From: Anaerolineaceae bacterium
GTDB lineage: Bacteria; Chloroflexota; Anaerolineae; Anaerolineales; Anaerolineaceae
Assembly: GCA_028714615.1 (NCBI GenBank)
Contig: JAQTMA010000018.1
Location: 1 to 17,688, forward strand
Direction of reading: 5' to 3'
DNA length: 17,688 nucleotides
Under the pieces are notes generated by a model. That model saw only the letters and a program-made list of their open reading frames with translations. It did not search any database and had not been told where the DNA came from. Positions 8,056 to 15,626 of the stretch are shown piece after piece (position 1 is the stretch's first letter; each line of letters begins with the position of its first letter). The translations under genes and the position numbers were made by a program.

Positions 8056-8153
8056 CGGTAATCGGGGCGACTCTCTATCGTAAGGGTATGATAAACCGTA
8101 AAGGGGTTAATTGCGGTAGTGATGGTACGGGGAACGGGAAAAAGATATATCCT

Positions 8154-8182
8154 ATTCTAATTAGCATCTTGCCTGGCGTCAA
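8154..8182 (-). promoter_or_regulatory. Sigma-70-like promoter for the protease-LysM gene
   Basis: On the minus strand TTGACG (8182-8177) and TAGAAT (8159-8154) are separated by exactly 17 nt. The start point is expected near 8147, giving a leader of about 90 nt. This is the best -35/-10 pair in the window and marks a new transcription unit after recO. Confidence 0.65.
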
Positions 8183-8206
8183 TAACAATAAGCACATTTT
8201 CCATAT

Positions 8207-8224
8207 GACAATTTTGTGATTGTC
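8207..8224. repeat. 18-bp inverted repeat upstream of the protease-LysM promoter
   Basis: GACAAT, a 6-nt gap, then ATTGTC, perfect in both arms, lying 24 bp upstream of the -35 box and about 58 nt after the recO stop. It could be an activator or repressor site. As a terminator it would be weak (AT-rich stem, no clean T run). The rest of the 226-bp gap between recO and the next gene shows nothing recognisable besides the promoter. Confidence 0.3.
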
Positions 8225-8281
8225 TACAGGAGCCGGAGTCAGCGCCCAGGAAGGGAGGACGATCGCCGGGCTTGCGGAGGT

Positions 8282-9061
8282 TTATGCGTCGGGGGAGGAG
8301 GTGCGACTCTGCCGGACCTGACGCATGAACGCAGGCGTGTTGAGGCTGCGCTCGAGGAAGTAAGTCATATAGCGCTGCAGAATGGCTTCCATTTCAGCCC
8401 GTACGACGGGGGTGAGCTGCGCGCGGGCCGCCTCTGGATAGCTACTGCGCTGCAGGTGACGCAGGTACTTCAATGCTTCGACGGAAACCGGAACCACATC
8501 TGGGCGACCCGGGCCGCACTTTGGGCAAAAGATTCCGCCCTGCTCGAAGGAGAAGAACTGGTCTTGCGGCTGAACCAGCTCGCCGCAGCCCAGGCAGTTG
8601 GTCAGCTCCGGGCGGTAGCCGAGCAGATCGAGCAGGTGGATCTCGAAGTAACGGATGGCCAGCACCGCATCCGGCTGAGTGGAGATGCGCTCGAGGGTCT
8701 CGGTCAGCAGGCGGTAGACAGCCCGATTTTCCCCCTCTTCATAGAAAAAGCGGTCGATGATCTCCACCAGGTAAGCCGCGTAACTGGTCTTGACCAGGTC
8801 TTCGCGCAACGGCAGGTAGGCATCCACGGTTTCGGCCTGGGTAACAATAGGCATATCGCGTCCCTGGGCGAGTTGCAAGCTGACGCGGGTGAAGGGCTCG
8901 AGGTGCCCGGCCTTGCGCGAGCGGATCTTGCGGGCGCCTTTAGCGATCGCGCGGACTTTGCCCGACTCGCGCGTATAGAGCACGAGTAAGCGGTCAGCTT
9001 CGCCGTAATTGGAATGCCGTAGGACAACGGCTTCAACCCGGAAAGAACGTTCGCGAGACAA
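8282..9061 (-). CDS. recO: DNA repair protein RecO (259 aa)
   Basis: RecO acts in the RecFOR pathway, helping load RecA onto SSB-coated single-stranded DNA and annealing strands. The N-terminal OB-fold shows the family pattern FRVEAVVLRHSNYGEADRLL and LYTRESGKVRAIAKGARK. The helical C-terminal part carries a zinc-binding set, CLGCG (Cys156, Cys159) and CPKCG (Cys179, Cys182), as in many RecO proteins. Length is normal. The start is TTG at 9061: the frame has a stop 7 codons upstream, no ATG or GTG falls before the conserved FRVEAVV, and no Shine-Dalgarno is visible. It lies 78 nt after the CBS membrane-protein gene, with no evident promoter or terminator between, so it is probably the last gene of the glmU run. 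Confidence 0.93.
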   Translation of the reverse strand: MSRERSFRVEAVVLRHSNYGEADRLLVLYTRESGKVRAIAKGARKIRSRKAGHLEPFTRVSLQLAQGRDMPIVTQAETVDAYLPLREDLVKTSYAAYLVEIIDRFFYEEGENRAVYRLLTETLERISTQPDAVLAIRYFEIHLLDLLGYRPELTNCLGCGELVQPQDQFFSFEQGGIFCPKCGPGRPDVVPVSVEALKYLRHLQRSSYPEAARAQLTPVVRAEMEAILQRYMTYFLERSLNTPAFMRQVRQSRTSSPDA

Positions 9062-9139
9062 AAGGTTAGTGGTTAGTCAAGAAGGAGGTAGGAATGTGAC
9101 GACGCGGCTCTGTGACCATCAGACAACGTGACTATTTGG

Positions 9140-10417
9140 CTACTCGACATTGACCTCTTTGACCTCCGTCTCAGGTTTTGGCTGGATGCGCCGGGCGCGC
9201 ACCTTACGGATGCGGCGCCCGCTGACCTGTTCGACGGTCAGCACCAGGCCGTCGGTCTCGACCGATTCGCCGCCGGCCGGGATACGCCCGATCTCCGCGT
9301 AAATAAAGCCGCCCAGGGTATCGGCATCCTCCTTGGCCAGGTGGCTGCCCATGACTTCATTGAAATCGTCCAGGTTGATGCGTCCTTGAAAGATGTATTC
9401 ATCCGGACCCACGGGCTGGAAAAGCATCTCTTCGGCCTGATCGTATTCGTCCTGGATCTCGCCGACAATCTCTTCGACGATGTCCTCGAGCGTTACTAGG
9501 CCGGAGACTCCGCCATACTCGTCCACCACGATGGCCACGTGGACGCGGCGCAGTTGCATTTCGGTGAGGAGCTCGTCTGCTTTCTTGGCCTCCGGGACAA
9601 AATACGCCGGGCGCAGCAGCTCGCGCCGCTCGCTGAGGGGCTGGTTGGAAGGCTTGGCGCGCAGCAGGTCCTTGGCGTAGAGCAGGCCGACAATGTTGTC
9701 GATGCTCTCTTCGTAGACCGGGACGCGCGAGTGACCCGTCTGGCTCATCGCTTCGATGGCCTCAGCCAGGGGGGTGCTGATTTCAAGCACTTGAACGTCC
9801 ATGCGGGGGACCATCACCTCCCGGGCGAGGGTATTGCGGAAATGAAAGATGGAATAGATCATCTCGCGCTCGCCCTTTTCCAGGCTGCCTTCCGGCTGGC
9901 CGGCTTCGACCCAGTTCTTGAGCTCATCTTCGGTCATCTGGGTCATAGATGGCTGCGATGGGGTGGAGTAACCCATAACTGCCATCATTAGCGCTGAAAA
10001 TGGAGAAAGCAGCAAGTCGATCGCCTGTCCAACCGGGGAGAGGTGGATCAGCCACTCCTCGGCGTGGGGTAGAGCGCGGCCTTCAAGTCCGTTTTCCAGC
10101 AGAAAAACCACCAGGCCCGTCATAGCAAGCACGCCGAGCAACTGGCCCACGCCCAGCGGCGTCGATACGTAGCGCTGCAGCAGTAACCAGGAGATGCCCG
10201 CGAAGCAAAAATGTCCCAGGACGGTTGCCAGGCGCAGGCTCACCCGGCTGCGCGGTTTTTCAGAAAAAGTCACCGCCCGATCCACCGGCCCGGGGCGCTG
10301 CTCGCGTAAATTCAGCAGGAGCGGCAGGCGCGCGTTCACCAGGCTGGCTCGCACCGCCGTGAACAGCAGATCCAGGGCTAACAGAAGGAACCAGATAATC
10401 CACGCAGCGTCAATCAC
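9140..10417 (-). CDS. CNNM/CorC (HlyC) family membrane protein with CBS pair (425 aa)
   Basis: This family is linked to magnesium and cobalt efflux or resistance; older annotations call it hemolysin-like. Residues 1-150 form a membrane domain of about four helices (DUF21 type, rather divergent). A linker with [20 protein letters not shown] leads to a CBS domain pair, about 198-325 ([51 protein letters not shown]). The C-terminal CorC/HlyC-associated domain runs from about 340 to 410 ([30 protein letters not shown]). I chose GTG at 10417, which overlaps the glmU stop by 8 nt, with GGAT 5 nt upstream. The longer frame to 10483 would run deep into glmU and adds a sequence that does not look like a membrane protein start. 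It is probably co-transcribed and translationally coupled with glmU. Confidence 0.9.
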   Translation of the reverse strand: MIDAAWIIWFLLLALDLLFTAVRASLVNARLPLLLNLREQRPGPVDRAVTFSEKPRSRVSLRLATVLGHFCFAGISWLLLQRYVSTPLGVGQLLGVLAMTGLVVFLLENGLEGRALPHAEEWLIHLSPVGQAIDLLLSPFSALMMAVMGYSTPSQPSMTQMTEDELKNWVEAGQPEGSLEKGEREMIYSIFHFRNTLAREVMVPRMDVQVLEISTPLAEAIEAMSQTGHSRVPVYEESIDNIVGLLYAKDLLRAKPSNQPLSERRELLRPAYFVPEAKKADELLTEMQLRRVHVAIVVDEYGGVSGLVTLEDIVEEIVGEIQDEYDQAEEMLFQPVGPDEYIFQGRINLDDFNEVMGSHLAKEDADTLGGFIYAEIGRIPAGGESVETDGLVLTVEQVSGRRIRKVRARRIQPKPETEVKEVNVE

Positions 10418-11765
10418 GATGATCCAACTTGCGTAACGGGCGGGCGGGCACGCCGACCACGACCGTATTCGGGGGGACGTCATGGGTTACGACCGCGCCC
10501 GAACCGGTGATCGCGCCTTCCCCCACCTTGATCGGGGCAACCAGCAAGGTATCGCTGCCGATAAATGCCCCCGCTCCAATTTCCGTGGGGTTCTTCTTGC
10601 CGTCCGGCGAGAAATTACAGGTGATGGTACCGCAGCCAATATTCACATCTTCCCCGATGTGTGCATCGCCAATATAGGAGAAGTGGCCCATCTTGACCCC
10701 GGGAGCCAGGTAAGAATTCTTCACCTCGCCAAAGTTGCCCATGTGAACACCTTTCCCCAGGTGAGCGCCCTTGCGCAAATGTGCGAACGGCCCCATGTCG
10801 ACATCGTCCTCAAGGCGAGCGCTCTCCAATACGGAGGCCAGGACGGTACACCGGCTGCCGACCTGGGTATCACGGATGATGGTGTTCGGACCAATCTGAC
10901 AACCCTCGCCGATGGTGGTCTGCCCCTGCAGGTACGTATCCGGCCAGACGACAGTGTCACGCCCCAGGGTGACCTCCGCTTCGATGTAGGTCGAGTCTGG
11001 GTCGATCAGAGTGACGCCTTGCAGCATCCACCGCTCGTTAATGCGCTGGCGCATGGCCCGCTCGGCCTCGGCCAGATGGACGCGAGTATTGATCCCAAGA
11101 AGTTCCTGAGGGTCTTCGATGATCAACGCCTGCACGGAGCGGCCTTCGCGAACCGCCAGGGCGACGGTATCGGTGAGGTAGTATTCGCCTTTGGGAGAAA
11201 GCGGCACGCGCTGAAGCGCATCCCACAACCAGGCGGCCGAAAAGCAGTAAACACCCGCGTTGAGCTCGTGGATGGCCAATTGTTCGGGGGTGGCTTGCGC
11301 CTCTTCCACGATCGCCTGGACGCTGCCATCCCCTGCGCGCAGGATGCGGCCAAAGCCGCGCGGGCTATCCGCGACGACGGTCAGGAGGGTGAGCACACCC
11401 GAAGAATGGCGTTGGGTCTCGACCAGGCGAGAAAGGGTCTCGGCGCGCAGCAGAGGCATGTCTGCGTATGTAACCAGAATCAGGTCGGATTGTCCGCGCA
11501 GGAGAGGCTCGGCGGCCTGCACGGCGTGAGCCGTCCCCAGTTGCTGTTCCTGGATCGCAAAACGGGCAGAATCGCCGGCAGCCAGGCGGACGGCATCCGC
11601 CCCGGACCCCACGACCACCACCGGGAGGGTATCGCTGGCGGACTGAGCGGCGCCCAGGGCATGCAAGATCATCGGCCGCCCCGCAACCGGGTGCATGACC
11701 TTCGGAAGTGTAGAGCGCATGCGGGTTCCCTGGCCGGCGGCCAGGATGACTGCAGTAGTGGTCAT
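10410..11765 (-). CDS. glmU: Bifunctional UDP-GlcNAc pyrophosphorylase / GlcN-1-phosphate acetyltransferase GlmU (451 aa)
   Basis: GlmU makes UDP-N-acetylglucosamine from glucosamine-1-phosphate, acetyl-CoA and UTP in the cytoplasm, the entry to cell-wall precursors. The N-terminal uridyltransferase half has the nucleotide-binding motif LAAGQGTRMRSTLPKVMHPV, then the Asp of TYADMPLL and later NAGVYCF. From about residue 245 a left-handed beta-helix of hexapeptide repeats follows (GRDTVVWPD, GEGCQIGPNTIIRD, YIGDAHIGEDVNIGCGTI), ending in a typical TGSGAVVTHDVPPNTVVVGV. Length matches the family. The ATG at 11765 is chosen because GGGAG lies 8 nt upstream and the protein then starts right before the catalytic motif; the frame further upstream (to 11831) crosses a terminator-like hairpin. 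The gene overlaps the following CBS protein gene by 8 nt. Confidence 0.97.
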   Translation of the reverse strand: MTTTAVILAAGQGTRMRSTLPKVMHPVAGRPMILHALGAAQSASDTLPVVVVGSGADAVRLAAGDSARFAIQEQQLGTAHAVQAAEPLLRGQSDLILVTYADMPLLRAETLSRLVETQRHSSGVLTLLTVVADSPRGFGRILRAGDGSVQAIVEEAQATPEQLAIHELNAGVYCFSAAWLWDALQRVPLSPKGEYYLTDTVALAVREGRSVQALIIEDPQELLGINTRVHLAEAERAMRQRINERWMLQGVTLIDPDSTYIEAEVTLGRDTVVWPDTYLQGQTTIGEGCQIGPNTIIRDTQVGSRCTVLASVLESARLEDDVDMGPFAHLRKGAHLGKGVHMGNFGEVKNSYLAPGVKMGHFSYIGDAHIGEDVNIGCGTITCNFSPDGKKNPTEIGAGAFIGSDTLLVAPIKVGEGAITGSGAVVTHDVPPNTVVVGVPARPLRKLDHRD

Positions 11766-11785
11766 CAATTTACTCCCATTAATAC

Positions 11786-11822
11786 AAAAAGGCTGTGCGC
11801 TCGTGGTTGTTGGCGCAAAGCC
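11786..11822 (-). terminator. Intrinsic terminator-like hairpin between tRNA-Gln and glmU
   Basis: On the minus strand GGCTTTGCGC and GCGCACAGCC pair at 9 of 10 positions around a 12-nt loop and are followed by TTTTTG. The tRNA lies 56 bp upstream and the glmU ATG about 20 bp downstream. It should end the tRNA transcript. Because so little room remains for a separate promoter, it may also act as an attenuator for glmU read-through. Confidence 0.65.
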
Positions 11823-11877
11823 CATTTGCATCTAAATTCCAGCTTATTGTCTTCCCATCCGTATGAAACTCACGAGG

Positions 11878-11948
11878 CTGGGGCACCTGGACTCGAACCA
11901 AGATCCACAGATCCAAAGTCTGGTGTGCTGCCATTGCACCATGCCCCA
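11878..11948 (-). tRNA. tRNA-Gln (anticodon UUG)
   Basis: Folded by hand. The acceptor stem TGGGGCA pairs with TGCCCCA in all 7 pairs and the discriminator is G. The D arm GTGC/GCAC is complete, the anticodon loop is CTTTGGA with TTG at 34-36, the variable loop is 4 nt, and the T arm CTTGG/CCAGG encloses TTCGAGT. Four of five anticodon-stem pairs form; the outermost is C-T. CCA is not encoded (CCT follows the discriminator). Identity follows from the anticodon and from the U1-A72 acceptor pair usual in tRNA-Gln. Confidence 0.95.
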
Positions 11949-11980
11949 ACATTGCAACCCCACCGGGCCGCGTGGTTGTG

Positions 11981-12008
11981 ATTCTAACACAAAAAAGGGA
12001 GTTCGCAA
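11981..12008 (-). promoter_or_regulatory. Predicted promoter of tRNA-Gln
   Basis: On the minus strand TTGCGA (12008-12003) lies 16 nt before TGTTAGAAT, an extended -10 with TG one base ahead of TAGAAT (11986-11981). The start point would fall near 11974, about 26 nt before the mature tRNA. The preceding response-regulator gene ends at 12012, so its 3' end and this promoter nearly touch. Confidence 0.55.
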
Positions 12009-12011
12009 TCG

Positions 12012-13187
12012 TTAACGTTCAGAATCCTTGGGCGCCAGACCCATACGGGTTGCTTGTTGGTACGAAAGCACGTCCACGCTGGTGGGATCATCGAGCGCAG
12101 CCGGGCCGGTTGCGCCATCCCAGAATGCGTCGACGTCGGCCGGTTTCATTCGCTTCGCGTTGGTTTGATCGAACAATGCAGCCAATTGCTCCATTGGGAG
12201 TGGATCATCAGCTAGCTCTTGGGGGGGAAGGACAGCGGGAGCGAGAGCCATCGCTGTGTTTACCCCGGCTGTGGAAAATCCCTCCGCGCCAGAGTAGGTT
12301 TCTGGGGTGACAGGCAATCCGGTAGACATGGGTGGAGCCAGCGGGACAGGGGTTTCTACGCGCGGGGCGGGGGCGTTCAACTCAGCCGTCTTGACCGCCT
12401 GGGCTTTTTCGAGATCTTTCTGTACGGCCAGCAACTCTTCCAGGGCGATCGCCATGCGCAAGTTGCTGCGTTCTTTTCGAATCACCACCAACACAGCCAG
12501 GGCGCCGCCTGCCGGGGCGACCAGCAAATGGCAGGTTGATCCGCGATAGGCCAGCACACTTTCCGGCGCAGGCGTCCCCAATTGTTGGCTGACCTTCAAG
12601 CCGGCGCTCAATGCCGGCAGCAAGGTGGGAAGGATGGCAGCCTCTATCGAAGGTTCTGGCCAGGCCCCGGTTTGCATCACGACGCGACCTTGCTCGTTGA
12701 TCAGGGCAACCAAAGCCGCGCCGAGGGACTTGCGCAAGCCAGAAAGCAGATCCCCCATGCGGATTGACTTTGCGTCTTTGGGACGCGGCGAAATCCCTTC
12801 CGGGCGAACAGGGGGCTTTACCCCAAGCATCTGCGCGACTGTATGAAGAAAATCACCGGTGGAGATGGGCTTAGGGAAAAATGCGTTGGCGCCGGCAGCC
12901 AGAGCTTGCTGCCTGACCTGCGGGTCGGTGATGCCGGAGATCTCGATGATCTGGACGGCCTGATCTCGGGCGCGCACACGGCGGGTCAACTCCAGGCCAG
13001 AAAGCCCCGGCAGGCGGACGTCGATCACCAAAAGATCAGCGCCTTCCGAAAACAACTCGACCAGCACTTCTTCGGCGGTTGCGAAGGTTTTGATCTGCAA
13101 GCCTGAATCCAGGGTTGAGATGGCCGTAGCAATCAGCCGGCCAGTCTCGCGCGCATCGTCAACTATGAGAACCTTTTTCCCGCTCAT
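12012..13187 (-). CDS. Response regulator with C-terminal Roadblock/LC7-like domain (391 aa)
   Basis: Residues 4-122 are a CheY-like receiver: acidic pair Asp10-Asp11, phospho-acceptor Asp56 in LLVIDVRLPGLSG, Ser84, and Lys106 in FFPKPI. All key residues are present. No DNA-binding or enzymatic output follows. Instead residues about 145-240 (LGAALVALINEQGRVVMQTG, then GSTCHLLVAPAGGALAVLVV) look like a Roadblock/LC7 (MglB-type) fold, usually a partner of small Ras-like GTPases. A short coiled stretch (250-270) and a disordered Pro/Ala-rich region lead to a C-terminal block with VDVLSYQQATRMGL. No histidine kinase or GTPase lies in the window, so the partner is unknown. The gene stands alone between the peptide-transport operon and tRNA-Gln. 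The Roadblock call rests on pattern only; a GAF-like fold is the alternative. Confidence 0.85.
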   Translation of the reverse strand: MSGKKVLIVDDARETGRLIATAISTLDSGLQIKTFATAEEVLVELFSEGADLLVIDVRLPGLSGLELTRRVRARDQAVQIIEISGITDPQVRQQALAAGANAFFPKPISTGDFLHTVAQMLGVKPPVRPEGISPRPKDAKSIRMGDLLSGLRKSLGAALVALINEQGRVVMQTGAWPEPSIEAAILPTLLPALSAGLKVSQQLGTPAPESVLAYRGSTCHLLVAPAGGALAVLVVIRKERSNLRMAIALEELLAVQKDLEKAQAVKTAELNAPAPRVETPVPLAPPMSTGLPVTPETYSGAEGFSTAGVNTAMALAPAVLPPQELADDPLPMEQLAALFDQTNAKRMKPADVDAFWDGATGPAALDDPTSVDVLSYQQATRMGLAPKDSER

Positions 13188-13196
13188 GGTGTACTC

Positions 13197-13205
13197 ATTA
13201 TATCA
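13197..13205 (-). promoter_or_regulatory. Extended -10 promoter element just before the response-regulator start
   Basis: The minus strand reads TGATATAAT, with a perfect TATAAT at 13202-13197 and TG one base upstream. Only 9 nt separate it from the ATG at 13187, so the transcript should start at or within about 3 nt of the start codon. No ribosome site is seen, which agrees with a leaderless mRNA. Confidence 0.5.
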
Positions 13206-13220
13206 TCAAGGGATTTTTGG

Positions 13221-13394
13221 ATGAGTTGCTTCTCATGCGATGCAATTACCAGGCCAAGAATACTGTTTGCTAACCCTGGCGCCGCCCTCCACAACGCGCT
13301 TCCCGTGGCGGACTGCACCGTGTTGACGCACGGCGTCACGCTACACGTGCCGGTGGGGCAGAAGTTTCTCGAAGAGCTTGTTATACGCCCATAA
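13221..13394 (+). CDS. Possible small ORF or gene remnant, 57 codons, unknown
   Basis: An ATG at 13221 preceded by AAGGG at 8 nt opens a 57-codon frame ending in TAA at 13394. From about codon 18 the third positions are strongly G/C and the sequence looks protein-like (ALHNALPVADCTVLTHGVTL, then HVPVGQKFLEELVIRP). The first 15 codons are less coding-like, so this may be the tail of a lost gene rather than an intact small protein. I recognise no family. The stop lies inside the left arm of the large hairpin at 13384-13433. It is divergent from the response-regulator gene and no clear promoter is visible. Confidence 0.3.
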   Translation: MSCFSCDAITRPRILFANPGAALHNALPVADCTVLTHGVTLHVPVGQKFLEELVIRP

Positions 13395-13433
13395 CGCGAA
13401 TTGTGCTCAAAGCAATTCGCCTAATGGGTGTAC
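13384..13433. repeat. Large imperfect hairpin downstream of the dppF-like gene
   Basis: The inner arms GCGAATTG (13396-13403) and CAATTCGC (13413-13420) pair perfectly around a 9-nt loop. The outer arms TACGCCCAT and ATGGGTGTA pair with one G-T wobble, separated by a small internal loop. On the minus strand it begins 18 nt after the stop of the peptide-transport operon, so it may be a 3' end stabiliser or terminator, but no T run follows on either strand. It could also be a dispersed palindromic repeat. Confidence 0.6.
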
Positions 13434-13451
13434 TTCGCGGTTTGTATGTCT

Positions 13452-14432
13452 TTACGCGATGCGCCAGCAGGCGGCCCAGTGATCTTTGGAGACCTCCTGG
13501 AAGACGGGTTCTTTTTGGGCGCACACATCCATGGCTACAGGGCAGCGCGGATGAAAGCGGCAACCCGGCGGCGGGTTAACCGGAGAGGGTACGTCGCCAC
13601 GCAGGATGATACGGTCACGCTTCACCTTGGGGTCCGCAACGGGGATGGCGCTCATCAATGCCTGAGTATAGGGATGCAAGGGGTTGCGGAAGAGCTCATC
13701 CCGCGAGGCCAGTTCGACCATTTTGCCCAGGTACATGACTGCTACCCGGTCGGAGATGTGCTCCACGACAGACAGGTTGTGGGCGATGAACAGATAGGTC
13801 AGGCCGAATTCTTTCTGCAGATCCTTGAGGATATTCAAGACCTGGCTTTGGATGGAAACATCCAGGGCAGAGACCGGCTCATCGCACACGATGAACTTGG
13901 GACGCAGGGCCAGCGCGCGGGCGATGCCGATGCGTTGGCGCTGCCCGCCGCTGAACTCGTGCGGATAGCGGCGGGCGTGATAGTCCTCCAGGCCCACCTT
14001 GCGCAAGGTTTCGATCATCAGATCGTAGCGTTCCTTGGAATTCCCCACGTTGTGAATCTTGAGCCCTTCCATGACGCTTTCACCAATGGGCATGCGCGGA
14101 TCGAGCGAGGCGTACGGGTCCTGGAAGATGATTTGCATATTGCGGCGCATTTCTTTCAGGCTGCGGCCCTTGAGCGCAAACACGTCCGTCCCTTCGAAGC
14201 TGACCTGGCCCCCGGATGGTTCGGTCAAGCGCAACATGGTGCGCCCCACGGTGGTCTTCCCGCAGCCGGATTCTCCCACCATGCCGAGGGTTTCACCGGC
14301 GCGGATGTTGAAGCTGACGTCATCGACCGCCTGGACCCAGGCTACAACACGTTGCAGCAACCCGCCGCGGACGGGGAAGTATTTCTTGAGGTTTTTGACT
14401 TCGATCAAATTACTGGAATTCATTGATTCCAT
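13452..14432 (-). CDS. Oligopeptide/dipeptide ABC transporter ATP-binding protein, DppF/OppF type (326 aa)
   Basis: Second ATPase of the peptide-import operon. Walker A is GESGCGKTT (53-61), the Q-loop is [10 protein letters not shown], the signature is [15 protein letters not shown] (from 160), Walker B is FIVCDEP and the H-loop is His218 in FIAHNL. The family-specific C-terminal oligopeptide domain follows: [15 protein letters not shown] with Cys291, Cys297, Cys304 and a late Cys322, the four-cysteine set typical of OppD/DppD/OppF proteins. The ATG at 14432 has AAGGA 6 nt upstream; a second ATG at 14423 is possible. A 103-bp inverted repeat occupies the spacer between this gene and the DppD-type gene upstream. 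Confidence 0.93.
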   Translation of the reverse strand: MESMNSSNLIEVKNLKKYFPVRGGLLQRVVAWVQAVDDVSFNIRAGETLGMVGESGCGKTTVGRTMLRLTEPSGGQVSFEGTDVFALKGRSLKEMRRNMQIIFQDPYASLDPRMPIGESVMEGLKIHNVGNSKERYDLMIETLRKVGLEDYHARRYPHEFSGGQRQRIGIARALALRPKFIVCDEPVSALDVSIQSQVLNILKDLQKEFGLTYLFIAHNLSVVEHISDRVAVMYLGKMVELASRDELFRNPLHPYTQALMSAIPVADPKVKRDRIILRGDVPSPVNPPPGCRFHPRCPVAMDVCAQKEPVFQEVSKDHWAACWRIA

Positions 14433-14452
14433 GTTTCATCCTTCAAGGGCTT

Positions 14453-14555
14453 TTAACGCAGAGGACACAGAGCAGTACCAGAGCACGCAGAGGAAACCAG
14501 AGAAAAAATTATATCTCTGTGTACTTTGGTTCTTTCTCTGCGAACTCCGTGTTAA
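14453..14555. repeat. 103-bp intercistronic imperfect inverted repeat rich in CGCAGAG/CACAGAG units
   Basis: It begins TTAACGCAGAG and ends CTCTGCGAACTCCGTGTTAA, whose complement matches the opposite arm. The arms, about 45 nt each, match at most positions, and many mismatches are purine changes that leave G-U pairs in RNA. Inside are CACAGAG, CCAGAG, CGCAGAG and CTCTGTG. It fills nearly the whole 128-bp gap between the two peptide-transport ATPase genes, ending 6 nt beyond the dppD-type stop. I recall similar ACGCAGAG elements scattered in many environmental genomes including Chloroflexota; copy number here cannot be judged. Confidence 0.75.
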
Positions 14556-14560
14556 GGTTC

Positions 14561-15595
14561 TTAGACTTCGATTGGCGCTTTGTGGTCAGGGCCGTCAGAG
14601 TACAGCCAGCAGCGCACGGAGTGACCTGCTGCAACTTCCTCCAGGTCTGGCTCGACCTCGGTGCAGATCTTCAGCCCATACTCGATCCGGGCCCGGCAGC
14701 GCGATGCAAAGCGGCAGCCGGCGGGCAGGTTGATCAGGTTCGGCACGGAACCGGGGATGACGTCCAGGCGCTCGGTCACTTTCCCCAAAACGGGGATCGA
14801 ACCAATCAGGCCTTGGGTGTAGGGATGCAGCGGCTTTTCAAACAAGGTTTCCACATCCGCTTGCTCGACGATGCGCCCGGCGTACATCACTGCCACCCGG
14901 TCGGCCATTTCGGCGATGACCCCCAGGTCGTGGGTGATCAGGATCACACTGGTACCCATGCGCTCGCGGAGATCGCGCATCAGGTCCAGAATCTGGGCTT
15001 GAATGGTGACATCGAGAGCAGTGGTGGGTTCGTCAGCAATGAGGAGCTGTGGATTGAGGGCCAGCGCCATAGCAATCATGACACGTTGGGCCTGCCCGCC
15101 GCTCATCTCATGCGGGTACGACCTGGCCTTCTTCTCCGGGTCCGGAATCCCAACCAGGTGAAGCAGCTCGACAGCGCGCTCCCAGGCTTGTTTCTTCTCC
15201 AGGTTCTGGTGGATTTCCAGTACTTCGGCGACCTGGTCGGCAACCATGAAGACGGGGTTTAGGCTCGATTGAGGCTGCTGGAAGATCATCGAGATGCGAT
15301 CGCCGCGCATTTCGATCATCTCGTTCTCGGGCAGCTTCAGCAGGTTTTTCCCGTCAAACCAGATCTCTCCGGCGACGATTTTACCCGGAGGGCCTACCAG
15401 GCGCATGATGGAGAGGGACGTGACGCTTTTGCCACACCCCGATTCACCCACCAATCCCAATACTTCACCGGAACGCACGGTAAAATCGACCCCATCGACC
15501 GCCTTCACTACCCCTTCTTCCGTGAAGAAGTACGTCTTCAGGTCGCGGACTTCTAAGATATTAGTGTCTTTGCTCAGTGTTGCCCGCATACTCAT
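14561..15595 (-). CDS. Oligopeptide/dipeptide ABC transporter ATP-binding protein, DppD/OppD type (344 aa)
   Basis: First ATPase of the pair. Walker A is GESGCGKSVT (from 50), the Q-loop is MIFQQPQSSLNP, the signature is MSGGQAQRVMIAMAL, Walker B is LLIADEPTTALD and the H-loop lies in LITHDLG. The C-terminal oligopeptide domain has NLPAGCRFASRCRARI with further cysteines downstream (KICTEVEP, VRCWLY). The second half of the usual CRFxPRCP motif is altered to ASRCRAR, a minor deviation. The ATG at 15595 is preferred: GGAGGAAAG lies about 6 nt upstream, and the longer frame to 15652 runs into the end of the binding-protein gene and starts with a non-conserved sequence. The gap to the binding-protein stop is 31 nt, so the two are co-transcribed. 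It hydrolyses ATP to drive import of peptides or similar solutes. Confidence 0.93.
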   Translation of the reverse strand: MSMRATLSKDTNILEVRDLKTYFFTEEGVVKAVDGVDFTVRSGEVLGLVGESGCGKSVTSLSIMRLVGPPGKIVAGEIWFDGKNLLKLPENEMIEMRGDRISMIFQQPQSSLNPVFMVADQVAEVLEIHQNLEKKQAWERAVELLHLVGIPDPEKKARSYPHEMSGGQAQRVMIAMALALNPQLLIADEPTTALDVTIQAQILDLMRDLRERMGTSVILITHDLGVIAEMADRVAVMYAGRIVEQADVETLFEKPLHPYTQGLIGSIPVLGKVTERLDVIPGSVPNLINLPAGCRFASRCRARIEYGLKICTEVEPDLEEVAAGHSVRCWLYSDGPDHKAPIEV

Positions 15596-15626
15596 CAAAT
15601 TCTTTCCTCCACTCCTCTCGCTCCTG

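Noticed and set aside
9064..9077. Two tandem GGTTAGT heptamers just before recO
   Set aside because: Only two copies; too short to call a repeat array, though such heptamers occur in longer runs in other genomes.
10482..11981. Long plus-strand open frame of 499 codons
   Set aside because: It is antisense to glmU and the tRNA; glmU is unmistakable on the minus strand and the antisense translation has no recognisable domain.
12000..12012. T6 run just after the response-regulator stop as a terminator
   Set aside because: No convincing stem precedes it.
13428..14426. Plus-strand open frame of 332 codons
   Set aside because: It is the mirror of the DppF-type ATPase gene; GC-rich third positions keep the opposite strand open.
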